This document shows positions 13,470 through 25,680 of a stretch of DNA of 64,000 nucleotides, piece after piece. The DNA comes from Wolfiporia cocos. Its lineage: Eukaryota; Basidiomycota; Agaricomycetes; Polyporales; Phaeolaceae. How positions within the stretch are numbered: the stretch's first letter is position 1; each line of letters begins with the position of its first letter. Below the pieces are notes generated by a model. The model did no database searches, had not been told where the DNA came from, and saw nothing but the letters and a program-made list of their open reading frames with translations. Where the stretch lies: NCBI GenBank assembly GCA_029448655.1, contig JACCLO010000004.1, forward strand, positions 4,836,001 to 4,900,000. Reading direction: 5' to 3'. The position numbers were made by a program, and so were the translations under genes.

Positions 13470-13650
13470 GTCGTCTCCTCACCGCCCTCCTCCCCTTCCT
13501 CCTTGCTCCCTTCCTCCCGCCCTGCCCTGCCGATACAAGGATACCGCCTGGAGTCCGTGCCCCCCCTCTCCTCCCCTCCGCCCGCTGACTCGTCTCTCTT
13601 TTTCAGATCTCGCGACCCTTGCCGGCTTCTCTCTTCCCGCCACTCCCCCG
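13470..13650 (+). promoter_or_regulatory. Pyrimidine-rich leader of the bHLH gene
   Basis: The plus strand changes to long runs of C and T (for example CTCCCTTCCTCCCGCCC) some 230-410 bases upstream of the bHLH start codon. CT-rich blocks mark core promoters and transcription starts in many fungi. This is inference from composition; no TATA box is evident. Confidence 0.4.
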
Positions 13651-13882
13651 CAAGCCCCCAGACGCCTCTTCGCAGCAGCACCGTACGCTGAGCACCGCTC
13701 GCGACTCCCTGCAACCATCCGACGACCCCCGCAGCCCGGATTCCGCTGAGTGCACTCGCGTGTCCGCTGTACCCCTCCTCACGACCGCAAAAGCCACGTA
13801 CACCATCCACCTCTCTGTATCCCTGCTCACCTAGACCGCACCTGCTTTGCTCGCATATCCTGTATCCCGCTCGCAACACCAC

Positions 13883-15020
13883 ATGGCCATGGCACTCCCT
13901 CTCGCCATCCCCTCCTCCCCGCACGCCGGGACTGCCTCGCCCTCGTCCACGGACGGCTCCAACGGCCCGCATACCCCCGCCTCGCCCTCGAACCCGCCGA
14001 CGCTGGCGCTGCCCCCGCCCTCGGACAACGCCGCCGCCGCCGCCGCCGCCAAGGAGACCGTGACAACACCGACGAGCGCCGTGTCCGGCGGCGGCTCCAA
14101 GCGCAAGCCCAGCCGGCGCGCCAACACCGCCGAGCGGCGGGCGACGCACAACGCCGTCGAGCGCCAGCGGCGCGAGACGCTGAACGGCCGCTTCCTGGTA
14201 CGCCCCCGCCGCCTCTGCGCCGCGCGCGACTGACCGGCCGCGCAGGACCTCGCGGCGCTGCTCCCGAACCTCTCGCAGATCCGCCGCCCGTCCAAGTCGT
14301 CGATCGTCAACTCGTCCATCGCGCACATCCACGCCGCGCGCCGCCACCGCCTCGTCGCCGCGCGCGAGCTGCGCCTCCTCAAGCTCGAGGCGGACGCGCT
14401 CCGCCGCGAGCTCAACGAGTGGCGCGACCGCTCCGGCCTCCCGCGCGTCGAGGAGCCCGTCCGCGGCGAGGCGTTCCAGATGGTCCTCTCCGGCGAGGTC
14501 GAGGTCCTCGCGGGCCCCGTCGAGGAGGACGACGGCGCCGAGTACGGCGACGGCGACTACGGCGACGACGAGTACGTCGGCGCGCCCGCCGGCGCGATGG
14601 CGGAGCCCGTCGAGGAGATGCGCGGCCCGCTCGCGCACGCCGCCGCGGTCGCGCTCCTCAGCCAGAAGCCGGGCGCGGACGCGTTCGGCCCCGGCGGCGG
14701 CCTGCACCTCCAGACGATGCTCCCGTCGCGCCACGGCCCCGCGCCGATGATCGTGTCGAGCCCGACGAGCGTGTCGTTCGAGAACCCCGCGATGGCCGCG
14801 ATGTACGACACCCCGCACGCGATCGGCGCCCCCGGCGGGTTCTTTGCGCATGGCGGGTTCGCCGGCGCGGAGGAGAAGCCCGCGGCGTGGCACGGGCCGA
14901 TGTACCCCTCGATCCCGAGCGCAGGCGGCGCGCCGTTCTCGCCGCCACCCGGCGCGGCGCAGCAGCAGCAGCAGCAGCAACAGCAGCAGTACTACATGAA
15001 CCTGCAGCGCCAGCAGATGC

Positions 15021-15078
<58 letters not shown>

Positions 15079-15370
15079 GGGCATGGGCGCGGGGCAGGGG
15101 CACGTGTTCGGGAGCCCGGCGGACGGGGACGACGCGTCGAGCGTGGGGTCCGCGCCGCGCAGGGAGCGCAGCGGGAGCATGGGCAGCACGGGGAGCGGGT
15201 ACGGCGCGGGCTCGCCGGGCGCAGGCGCGTACGACCTCGGCCGGCGCGGCGCGGCGTTTGGCGAGATGGGGATGGGCGGGATGGCCCTCGGCGTCGGCCC
15301 CGGGGTGATGATGAAGAGCGCGTCGATGGGCGGCGGGAACGCACATGGGTACGCGGCGATGATGCTCTGA
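13883..15370 (+). CDS. bHLH transcription factor with polyglutamine tracts
   Basis: Nuclear DNA-binding regulator, 479 residues from two exons, 13883-14197 and 14246-15370 (48-nt intron, phase 0, inside helix 1). A Ser/Pro/Ala-rich N-terminus leads to the basic region around residues 81-97, ATHNAVER-QRR: His89, Glu93 and Arg97 are the class-B pattern that reads CACGTG. The helix-loop-helix continues after the intron as DLAALLPNLSQIRRPSKSSI and AHIHAARR, followed by a leucine-containing helix (LRLLKLEADALRREL). The C-terminal half is low-complexity: an acidic Asp/Gly/Tyr patch, glutamine runs of 10 and 18 residues, and Gly/Met-rich ends, typical of activation domains. The ATG at 13883 has a second ATG two codons on. 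Extreme third-position GC creates spurious long frames on both strands (see findings). Target genes are unknown. Confidence 0.9.
14960..15076 (+). repeat. CAG trinucleotide tracts coding for polyglutamine
   Basis: Two runs within the bHLH coding region: 14960-14989 (10 Gln codons, one CAA interruption) and 15023-15076 (18 pure CAG codons), separated by a Tyr-Tyr-Met-Asn-Leu-Gln-Arg spacer. The pure tract is likely to vary in length between strains. Confidence 0.95.
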
Positions 15371-17539
15371 GCGCCCCGCCCCGTTCCGCCCGCCCCGCCC
15401 TCCCGCTCTCCCGCTCTCCCGCTGATGCCCGCTCGCCTGCTGACCCCCCGCTCCTCGGTTATTGACTCGCCCCTCGCTCCGTTCCGCTCACGCCTTATTT
15501 AATCGCCGCTCTGGTGTTCGCCTGTTGCCCGGATAAAACTGTACACTTGCTCGTTGCCTCGCGCTACGGTCCCGCCCCGGTGTCCCGCTTGCTTACTGTG
15601 TCGCCCGCCATACCCCGCGCTGTATCACCATGCCGACGCGGTGGGCGTGTACGTCTGCCGCCGTCTCGTCGCTGTCCACGGTACCCACACTCGTTATCTA
15701 CATCGTATAGCATTACGTCGCGTACAGACTCGGATAGAGCACGCTGAGCCTGGTGCGCGATGCATGCACGGCGGCTGCGTCCGCCCGTTCGAGGTTGTGA
15801 GCCGTGTGCGAGCGCGGATATCTGGTTCTCTGGCCTGTGCAGGCTTCTGACGCGTCTGCGCGGCTGCGCGGCATGTGATATCGCTAGCCTCCCGCTAGCA
15901 CGATGCACGATCACGCCGTCGCGATGGGCTGTGGGCTTGCGCCCCCGGCCCCGGGCTGCTGCCTGTCGCGTCTGCTGTCTGCGTGGGTTTTCGTGCGGCG
16001 CCGCCGCTGCCCGGTGCGCGCGCCTCGCGGGCCTTTCTGTCCGCGCAGTGGCAGTGGTCGCGTGAGCGGTGCCCGTCTTCGCACGGGGCGATTCGCCTTC
16101 GAATCTGTCAAGGGGTGATGTTATCTGATACTATCGCTGGACCCCTTCTGCGGAGGCAACAACGCATTGAAGAATTTTGAAAATATTTGTGTAAATACTA
16201 GACTGTAGAATCTTCTTTTACATTCCTGACTTGTGTCGTTATGCAGATTCAATTGTGCAGAAGTGGTCCGTTGTGCAGAAGCCTTAGTACGCGGGTCGGT
16301 GGCACAGAAAAGAAGCGCACCGGGCAGGGCAGGGCCCACTTCTGATCGTGCACGCGGAGGCTGACCAGGACGTGCTCGCTCAGCAGCCGATCTCGCTCGC
16401 ACGCGTCATCGCCCGGGCGGAGATGTGGCGCGGCACTCGCGCGGCCACTCGGAGGACGTGACGAGCTCGGGGTGCCCGGCGAGCACGAAGTCGAAGCGGG
16501 CGACGCCCCAGGGAAGCGGCGAAGCGCAGCTAGCTGCCCCCCGGCCGGCCGTGCACGAGCACGCGGAGGGAGATGGGCGATAGAGTTCGGGCGGGTGGTG
16601 TGCGCTGGAGGCGTGCATGCATGGCTCGCGGTGTGGCGTGCCTGCGATCGCCTGATCGTGCTGCAGAAAGCCACACTCGCCCGCCGGCACCTTCGCGCCC
16701 TGATCGGTGCGTCGTGTGGCGCGATCGCGGTGCGCGCTCGCTGCAGGTTGTGGCACAGGCAGCCTGCCGCTCCCTCTGCGTTGCCAGACCTGCCTGCGTC
16801 GTGAGACACCGCGGTCCCGTGCCACACCTCGATGACGCGAGCGGCGAGTGGAGCCGGGCATGCTGCAGGCTGCAGTCGACGTCTATCGCCTGCGCTGTGT
16901 GACGATCCGTGAGCCTCACCTTTCCGAATCCGTGCAGTGCGGCTCTGGCAGCGCGCCAGGGGAGGGACGTGCTTCCGTGAAGCTGAAGCCTGGGGCCCCG
17001 TGCGCGCTCAGGCTGGTGACGTCCCTGCCTCGAGGCTTCGCGGGCGCAGCTCTGTCGTGCTGATTTTGATTTTCATCCTGTGCGTGTGCCCCTTAATTTA
17101 TCGATAGTCAGAGAATGGCTCGCTGGCGTTCGGATGGGGTCGCGTCCGCGGGAAGACGTCGACCGTTGCCAGCGACTGCGGCGAGCACTCTATCGGAGAA
17201 CTTGATCTTGGACGCAGTCTAAAGCTTAACCGCGGCCCTCAGATTCGCGTAGGCGTGGGCGAAACGGATGGCTGGACGCGGTGAGAGCGGTCGAATGTCA
17301 AGACGCCGCGCCGTGCTCGACGTCGTTGGAGCGAACCGGGCCTCGCGGCCGCGTACGCGGCGATTGTGTGCTGATCGGATTTGTCGCAGCGCGAATGACC
17401 ATGGGAGAGGCGGTCCTGGTTCGCCCGAATTTGACCTGCGCCCACAGGCTGTTTTACGTGTTGCGCGCGGACCGCGCAGGGCTCTACAAATTCGAGCTGC
17501 GACCGAGGGCCATTTCGCGTTCCGCGCGGTGCGTTCGAG
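15371..17539. other. Intergenic, no gene seen
   Basis: GC-rich like the 5-13 kb segment, with overlapping motif-free frames only. The first part is the 3' region of the bHLH gene. Confidence 0.45.
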
Positions 17540-19290
17540 GGTCTCAGCTCACATATTGTGCGGGATCTTCTGCGGTTTGTTCCGTTCTCATCGGACCGTT
17601 CTCATTTGATTTCGCGGTGCCCTGACACGATGCACTACGTACGTCCACCAGCTCATCCCAACCCCACGGAGGAGCGCCCGCAAGGGCGAGTCGGGCGAGC
17701 TGGTCCCGTGAGCAGCACATCCAGCCGGTGTGCTGCGCACGCACTGCATCTCTGCTTCGACGCGATCGACGTGCGCGTCCCGACGACATCGGGTGGGATG
17801 GCAACCGCGGACGTACCACACGCGCGGCCAACATCGCGCGCCACAGCGTGGGTGCGACTTGCCACTACCCCTGAGAGCATATCGGGACAGTCTCCAGCCT
17901 GACGGGCGGAGGCCGCCGCGTATGACCACCTCGCCGCCTCTGGGCACGCACTGCCGTTCTCGGTTTGAACGTTGAACAGCCGCATCTCGACCGATCGCGC
18001 GCAGATTATGGGGGTCTTCTGTGGTCTGTGCCATTCTCATTGCTCTCACGTACGTATCCCGACGACATTGGAACCCACGGACGCGCCACACACGTGACCG
18101 ACATGTCGCGCCACAGCGTGAGTGCGACTCGCCACTCCGGCCAGGACAGACATATTGGGGCGATATTGCTGCATACAACGTGCCCTCTCAGTCTGCCTCA
18201 TATGGTGCATTCGAACGTGTTTCGCCGTCAAGCGAGCATACGCCGAGAGAAATCAGGGCATTCGGATAGGGTGCGTCGGCCAAGTCGATCTAGTCACGAG
18301 AGCAGAGCTGAACTTCTCCTTACCTGCGTTGCTCTTCAGGTACTGCGTGTGACCGAAGTGTCGCGCCACAGCATAGGCGGGACTTACCATCAGCTTTGAA
18401 AGCATACTGGGACAATCTCACTATATTCTGGCCTGCCTCACACACCGACAGTCATCTACGACCTACGAGCTGGAGCTGCCGTGGGAGACTATCTCGCCGC
18501 TGCTCCACTTTGCCTCGAGCGGCCATGTCTCGACTAGTTGCGCGCAGGACGGGAAGATCTGCTGTAATCTCGTCGGGCTGCTGTTGTCGCATCTCTTCGA
18601 TCCATGCTGTGTATTGACACGACGTGCCCAGGCACCGTGTACATCTACCCATTCATTCTAGCCCCAAGGTGGAGCGTTCGCAGGGGCGAGTCGGTCAAGG
18701 CGGCTATGAGCAGCGCCCTACAGCCTGTGTGCCGCGCACATCCCTCTCCCGCGTCTGATAGCGTGCGTGAACGTTGGAATCGTTGTGGGCGCGTCCAACG
18801 GCGGTACCAGATGGAATGGCGACCGCGGACAGGCCTCAGGCGCCACACGGGTGGCCAGCGTGCCGCGCCACAGCTTGAGTGGGATTGCCGCTTTAGCCTG
18901 TACCGGAGCGAAGGACCAGCCGCGATTTGCGCTGCCCGCGCATCCGGAAATCGTCGAAGACGCAGGAGGGACTCGAGGGCGTTCGGATAGGGCGCGTCGG
19001 CCAGGCCAGCCTCGCTGCGAGCAGCGCTTCCCCTACCTCTTCGACGTCCCGTGCTGCGCAGTTAACCTTCGCTTCTTCAGAATCGCGCGTGAGGCGCAGG
19101 GGGGAGATCGACGTGGCGACGTCCACATTGGGTGGCATGGCAACGCGGGCTGGCGCGGTGACGTCGGTCTGCTCGACAGAAACAGAGTCGCGCGCCACAC
19201 GCATGTGGCGCGCGCGATCGAGCTGTCGATGCGCGTTCACAGGTCACGGAGCCAAGGCCGAGGGTATGCTGCAGACATTTCAATAACGCT
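17540..19290. repeat. Degenerate tandem repeat array
   Basis: Related segments recur with a core CGCGCCACAGC-like string near 17838, 18108, 18363, 18865 and (more diverged) 19192, so spacing is about 250-330 bp with one double interval. Other parts of the unit also recur: a CAAGGGCGAGTCGG-like string at about 17680 and 18682, and TTCGGATAGGGYGCGTCGG at about 18260 and 18983. Copies differ by many substitutions and small indels. No open frame runs through the units. Origin unknown. Confidence 0.65.
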
Positions 19291-22200
19291 TGTCCGCCGC
19301 TGATGACATTGCCGCTCAGGTGTCCCTGCTATCTATAGATCACGCACAGGCCGCGCCTTGACCCGATCGACCTGTGCCCTCGGGTCAAACTGGATCGATG
19401 TCGACCCTACAGCACGGCTCTTCTTCCCTCATTCTATCTACCTCTTCCCTGCCATTCAACCGCACACTATGGGTCTAGAGGTCTCCGGCAGCAGGGTCGT
19501 CGGAGGCGTGACCCTCAAACGCTGCAGAGCGAAGAAGTCTTCAGGAGAGCATATGTGATAATCTCCCAAGGAGCAGCAGCGCAAGCTCGCGCATAGCGAC
19601 AAAGAGCCCATCATGAGCAAACAGCTCCCGTTTACTCTCATCTGATTGGCATGTTCATGCATTCCTGCGTCTGGTTTCTTCTGCTACTTATGTTTGATGG
19701 CTCACCGCGTATGACCGCTCCAACCATGTCATAATACACTCGCACTATGGTTCTGGTTTGCGATATGTCCACAGTTTCTTTCGTATCCTCCAAACACTAT
19801 GTAGACAAGAACCCACCGCTATCGTAGAGAGTATTCCTTCCGGAACATGCGCCGATACATAGGTTCCCTGTGTACAGAATCATGATCTTACTAATCGCGC
19901 GTGAGATAGCAAGGGCTCGGGAATTATGGTGCGGGTTTGGGTTTCACCTATACATCACGATGCCATCACGATGAGCTAGCTCATGATAAAAAGTAGCACT
20001 GCGATGCTTTTCGCGCTCCGAGGTGAGCCTCTGGGGGTGGTCCCGAGTGCTCGGTTCCCCAGCGATGAAGAGGAGGTATCGGGGGCTCTGGCCATGTCGA
20101 CTCGTTACAACATCTTGAAGCCAGTACGCACGCTGTCAATTTCTCAGCACTGGTCTCAATTGAATGTAAATGGGATTGTGGAATTTGAAATTCTTGCAAT
20201 GGTGTGAGATATGATCAGCATTTGTCTCCGGATCACTGATGAGGGGCTCACAGGTTTAGACGACTATGCCAATGTTAGTCACTGCTCAGCGCGTAAGCAC
20301 TGACAAATCATCGTGTATGGATTAACCCTGCGTAAGCTATGTCCCTTGACGCCCTACCAACAGTCAACGAGACGCTGCAGCGGAACGGATCATGCCACAT
20401 CCATCTGATATCGCTGTAACGTTCTCGATGGATATCCGCTTGGCCGAAATGCCACAGTGAATACGGACATGCCGCACAAAGCTTGCAACAATGTCGGACT
20501 CCGACGCAGACATGTCACACTGAAACTAACGCGGCGCAGCTGGGCTCGCCACACTTGTGCAGGCCCGATGGCCGATTCCCAGCGGGAGTGGCCGCATCAA
20601 AACAGCCAGCATCAGCCACTTGAAATTGGAACATATGGCCCTCCTGAGAACCCGGGAGATGCTTGTGATTTTGTTCTGTCAAATCACGTTCATCATGATG
20701 TTCGGGATACAGAATATCGGAGCAAGCTTGTCCATAAGTGCTCTTGACAAGCGCGGCTTTGCTGAGTGACATTGTTCTATTTAATTTTGGCTTACAATTG
20801 TTCATTCATTGATGCTATCGCATTCTGCTTAGCGGGGGAAGCACTCGAAGGAGCGGAACGCTACGCATTCGCTGGGTCAGTCATTCGGTTTGGCCGCGAT
20901 CAGTCAGACACATCTAAAAGGAGAGGTAGCCGCGGTCGTTCCGGATCAGAGCTAATAATATGCACACAAGCGTGAGTAGCTTTAACTCAAACTCACTTCA
21001 TGCGCACTAATAGGTACTTCCCTGCCCTACAGCTGTCTGCCAGCCCTGATTCCGAAACTCCAATGGGCTGATACCCTCCCACACATTGCAACTAGACTCA
21101 GCTAGATGCTGGTCAATTAGTATATTAGTCACACACCTGTCCGGAACATGCAAGCGCACAATCGGCAGCCCATCAAGGGGGCGCGTTTGGTCTTGACAAC
21201 ATGCCGAGTGGCGTTAGCACGATTTGGCTGGTATATGCGTTAGCGTTAATGTGCCAATCCGGTCGGGAACCATCAACAGTGAGCAATTCACAACATACTC
21301 CCAGTGTATATGCTGAGGCTGATCGATGTAGATCAGTTTGTCAACGATTTACATCGCGTCAGCAACATGCTGACCAAGACTGGAACTGTATGACGACAGT
21401 CTGTCATGATCTTCGATAAGATACGCGAACGGAACACGCATTGATGTGGGCACGATCGCCAAGGGATTATGCTGTAGTAATCGTCATTGCGCGCCAGAGC
21501 GGACCGTGACCGGCCCCCTACACCACTGCTAATATCATGATATAGTGTGCATATCCTCGATCACAAGAATGGGTAAAATACTGCTCATCGATAATGTATT
21601 TGGTTCCTCTACATCCCTACGTCGCGAGGTCGTAAATCGTGGTGTGATACTTTGACGCCATCGATTCAGCTCCGTACATTCGTCTGGACAAAATAGATTT
21701 TGGCAAGCCAGAAGATTTTCAGACACTGACAGCAAATCTGACACTCAGGCTCATTCAATCGTTATGCAAAATTCCCGCAGATGTCGGTTTAGATCCCACA
21801 TACCGTTACTTAATCTCAATATAGACTCACATTGGCTGTTGGCTGCTTTCAATGCTAAGAGGGCCATAGAGATTATAAACCACCCGATCTGTCAGGTTGC
21901 CATGTCTGCAGAGGGGATCATAATTCAAGAAGTGCATATTAGTGCATAGGTCTGGTGCGAGATAAGGGGACATCTTTGTCTGCTCTTTCATTTCACTTGT
22001 TGAGCCATAGATCTCCGCCGTCAGTTGACGAAGTCATTGTGTGGCGCGGATATGTGCCTACGACCATTAAGAATCGTTTGAGTTGCTTCTTTAATGAATG
22101 TCTATCTCAAACCCGGGCGCATTCCAACTGCAAGCTATTTCTAGAGCATGCCACCTTCGATAGCCTGGGCTGTACTCTGAAAATTCGGTGCTAGCAGAGT

Positions 22201-22877
22201 TTGTCAGGGGTTGTCAGTCATAACGTACAGTCTGAATTAGAGGTTATGTCTGGGCGATTCTTTAATAAGGAGTGCCGAACCGGCAACACTTCGCATTGGC
22301 ACGATGCTTTGATGTTGATTCAGTCAGATACAATAAGCTGTCATTCTGATACGACAAGTAGTAGCAAACAGCACTCAACAACTCAAATATCCAAAACAAA
22401 AAAGTGCAATTGCCCTGCACACCTCGGTACATCGTTTCGTCAAATAATTACCCTCCTCGAGAATCTGAGTGATTGTGGACAAAGAAATACCGTGCCGAAC
22501 GGGTCTTGTCGCATTCTCAGTGTCCAGTGGTACGCCGTCCTCTCTCTGAGTATTCATACGGTTTCTGATGCAGATACATTGTTCATGTGAAAGGAAAAGC
22601 ATTGACTTTGACAAGAGAGGTCGATATCTTCCATCAAAATACGACGAGTGCGGCGCGGGTCAAGATGTCCCCAGTGCCAATGCTGCCGGTCGGCACATTA
22701 GCTGTCAAATCCAGAAAGTTTTCCGTGACAACAAATAACGGCAGGCAAGGCGTTGATGGTTGCGAATCTTACAAGCCGAACCTGTGGATCCAACGTATGT
22801 TGGCTCTACTCATCGGATTAATTGAACCCACCGCCTGAACCGAACCGGAGCTAGCTCTCCGGCTCAAGAGAATTGCG
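19291..22877. other. AT-richer intergenic sequence, no gene seen
   Basis: Base composition drops noticeably from the GC-rich DNA upstream. Only short frames without motifs or consistent splice sites are present on either strand. Confidence 0.45.
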
Positions 22878-23559
22878 AGGGACTTCAGTGCCGGAGATCC
22901 ATCTTTAGAGACACCGCAGATGCATCTGGGGCACTCTAAGCAATAGTAACGCCCAAGCGTGCTGCATAGATGCATCTGAATGAAATAAGATGCATCTGCG
23001 CAAGAAATACCTGTGCAGGGTTCGAACACTTGACCTGGGATCAGCAAAGTCGCAACCTGTACCACTTCGCCAAATGGTCTTGGTATCCAAGTCACATACT
23101 CGTTAATATGATCCATCTAATGTCCTTTCATCGCCGTAGTTGTTGATTGTCAAGTCACACCTTAGTGCAATGTTCCATATTGCCCTGAAGGTAATTTATG
23201 ACAGCATCCTTACCTCATTGCAGATACATATGGGTTGTGGGATACATCAATACAGAGATGCATTCTGAGTTCAACCTAATGAGCTTGCTGAGCTGACATA
23301 TGAGCAGAATGTTAAATTTTATTACAACCGTTATTATATTGACTACTGACTATATATTTGCACAAGATCTTCCTGTCACCAACTGCTTTAGCTGAGTGGT
23401 TTCAGTCGCTGTTTCGCTGAGGTCTTGCGGTTTCTGGTTCGATTCCTGGCTTGCGATGCTTTATTTTGGTACTAACGGGCGCCTAATTTCGATGACTTAG
23501 AGTACCCCAGATGCATCTGCGGTGTCTCTAAAGATGCATCTGTGGCACCGAAACTCTAG
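22878..23559. mobile_element. hAT-like non-autonomous element with 8-bp target duplication
   Basis: The segment is flanked by a direct 8-bp repeat GAATTGCG (22870-22877 and 23560-23567). Its ends are inverted: 22886-22940 and the reverse complement of 23496-23550 match at 50 of 55 positions by my count, and similarity weakly continues to the ends (left AGGGACTTCAGTGCC, right complement TAGAGTTTCGGTGCC). The palindrome AGATGCATCT occurs five times near the two ends, like subterminal transposase-binding repeats. An 8-bp duplication plus TAG/CAG-type ends points to the hAT superfamily. There is no transposase frame, so it is a MITE-type element. Inside are two degenerate tRNA-like stretches in opposite orientation (about 23010-23098 minus, 23379-23458 plus) with A-box and B-box matches but no foldable acceptor stems. 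Confidence 0.8.
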
Positions 23560-25680
23560 GAATTGCGGTGTACTGCCGCTATGACTGTGATAGTATTGCA
23601 ACTGTCGTTGCTCATAGTTTTGACTTCTGTCGATACTCGCCGTTGTTGACTAGTTGGTGTCGGTAAAATCTGACTTGATCCAATATCTGATTTTGATAGC
23701 AGCAATCAATCCCCAGAGAAATCTTGCTCAGGCACTATATACTTGTAACTTTAGATTTTACACCAATTCTTGCGATGTACGCTGTCGTTGTGTCTTATAT
23801 AGAATGCAAGGATAGCTTACCGTGTACAATGTTACTTGCAACTGTAATACATAGCAAGAAAAGTCGTTTATGGAACACAGCTGGCATCATGGAGGATTCT
23901 ACCCTATTGTGGATGAAAGAAGGAAGGCTGAACCCGCTTCCTAGATTAGCCTGAGGATGTACGCGGAAGAGCTGATCAGATTGAGTATCTGCTCCTGTAG
24001 TCGGCAATAGTGGTATTTTGACCAAAATCCGGCACTCATTGTTGGAAGTCGACGCGCTCGGGCGGAACTGGCGGGCGCGGCGGGAGTCGGGGGGCTGATA
24101 ATCGGGGCGGTACGGGCAGATGAGTCACCGTTAGTATAGAATGGGACGGATTGTACGTACCTACGCCGTGCGTTTGTAACCCATCCAGACGAAGTCCCTG
24201 GAGTCCGAAAGGGAGCGCGTAGCCTCACGAGCGGGCGCCTTCCCGTGAATTTCGACACTCATATCAGTAGTATTGCTCGCGATAGGTGACAAGGGGGCAT
24301 AAACATGCCTGGAGTGCCTCGAAATTATGAGGAAGGGAACTGCTGCTGGCCGGTCATCAATTGAATCGGCTGGCATAGATACCGCTCGTCCCTTGGGGAC
24401 TTGATCATTTCGTTTGAATACTCAATTGTTCACTTATGTGACAGCTGCCTGATGGCGCATGGTACACCGTCCTCACTCCAGTGCCACTCCGTGATCTTCT
24501 CTCGATCTGCGCAAAGATACGCTCTCTAAAGCTTTCAATGTGCTCCACAATTCAGTGTGTGGCTTGCCGCCTTTGTCGCACCTCAGGTACGTGATCGCTT
24601 CAGGTACGTAAATGATGTTCATGTTAACAAGGACCTGCCCTGCTGGTCTGGGCCCCTATCGTAAGGTGCCCGTGGCCTAGGATCTGACTGTTACCTGGAA
24701 GTAATCAGGCTATTCCTGGATAGAAGCTCTACTTACCTTAGAATGAATTCCCATAATCATATGAGAGAGACCATCACTGGTAATAGGCATTTTTCAAGCT
24801 GCCACCGTCACTAGACAGTCCATGCCCACGATAGTAAATTTCGAATACTGAATTCACATGCTATGCCCTTTGAACCGGTGATAAATCAGGTCATACATCT
24901 ACTGGTTAGCAGCAGTTTGGTATAGATGATACGGCCGCACAGCAGGTCACTAGCTCGTCCGGCATTCTGAGAACTGAGGGCGGTGCCGGACGATTCTGAT
25001 GCGTCGGGCTACTTTCCGTCATCACATCGGCCGCAGTTGTAAAGCTTTGAAACACAAGGAAGCAGCACAGGTTCGGCTCGGCAATGCTTGGATACTGTAA
25101 CGCTTCCTCGCGTGATTCTACTGAGAGTCGAACTCAAGTTTCAGGTAACTGATGCATCGTTGCGCGTGTCTGACGGTGTACTGTGAAACTCGCTAGCATG
25201 TGTCGGGCAGTTCCACTCCCCGATGTCCGACGTTCTAAACGTGCGACGCGTACAGCGTCAATCCCCTCCGTCAAGACGTCAGGTACACACGATCGACGAT
25301 CGCGAAAGCATCCGTGAATGCTCTCGGCAAGCAACAAGGCACAACCGTTTCTTCAATTGTTAATGGGCCATCATGGCTATTCATGGCCGCGTTCTAGGCT
25401 AATGGTCAAACGTTCGTATCTACGACTAATCAGATCTCCATATGCTCTGCAATTCAACATGAACAAAGCGGCGCGCCCATTTGGCGGCAGCCATCTGCAG
25501 CGACACATGTGTGATGGTCGTCGCGTGATCCCGACGCCGGTCCTAGCACCTAGCGGTCGCACGGTCATCCCGCAAATACATTCAAGCTCTTCTGAAATTG
25601 TCTCCTAACTTCGCCCATTCGTTATAAGCCATGTTCTCAAGCTTGCCGCTCCCTTCTCCGCGCCGCTCACTCGACCCCTG
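23560..25680. other. Intergenic, no firm gene
   Basis: AT-rich DNA upstream of the phospholipase gene. A weak spliced open frame on the minus strand near 24376-23930 was considered and not accepted. The last 70 bases are C/T-rich and probably hold the phospholipase promoter. Confidence 0.45.

Noticed and set aside
24036..24376. Minus-strand two-exon small gene starting MPADSIDDRPAAV with MSVEIHGKAPAREA downstream
   Set aside because: A GTAGGT donor and a TACTAAC-containing intron can be drawn, but the continuation that keeps the phase is low-complexity and matches no family; the attractive alternative end (RPPVPPERVDFQQ) is out of phase.
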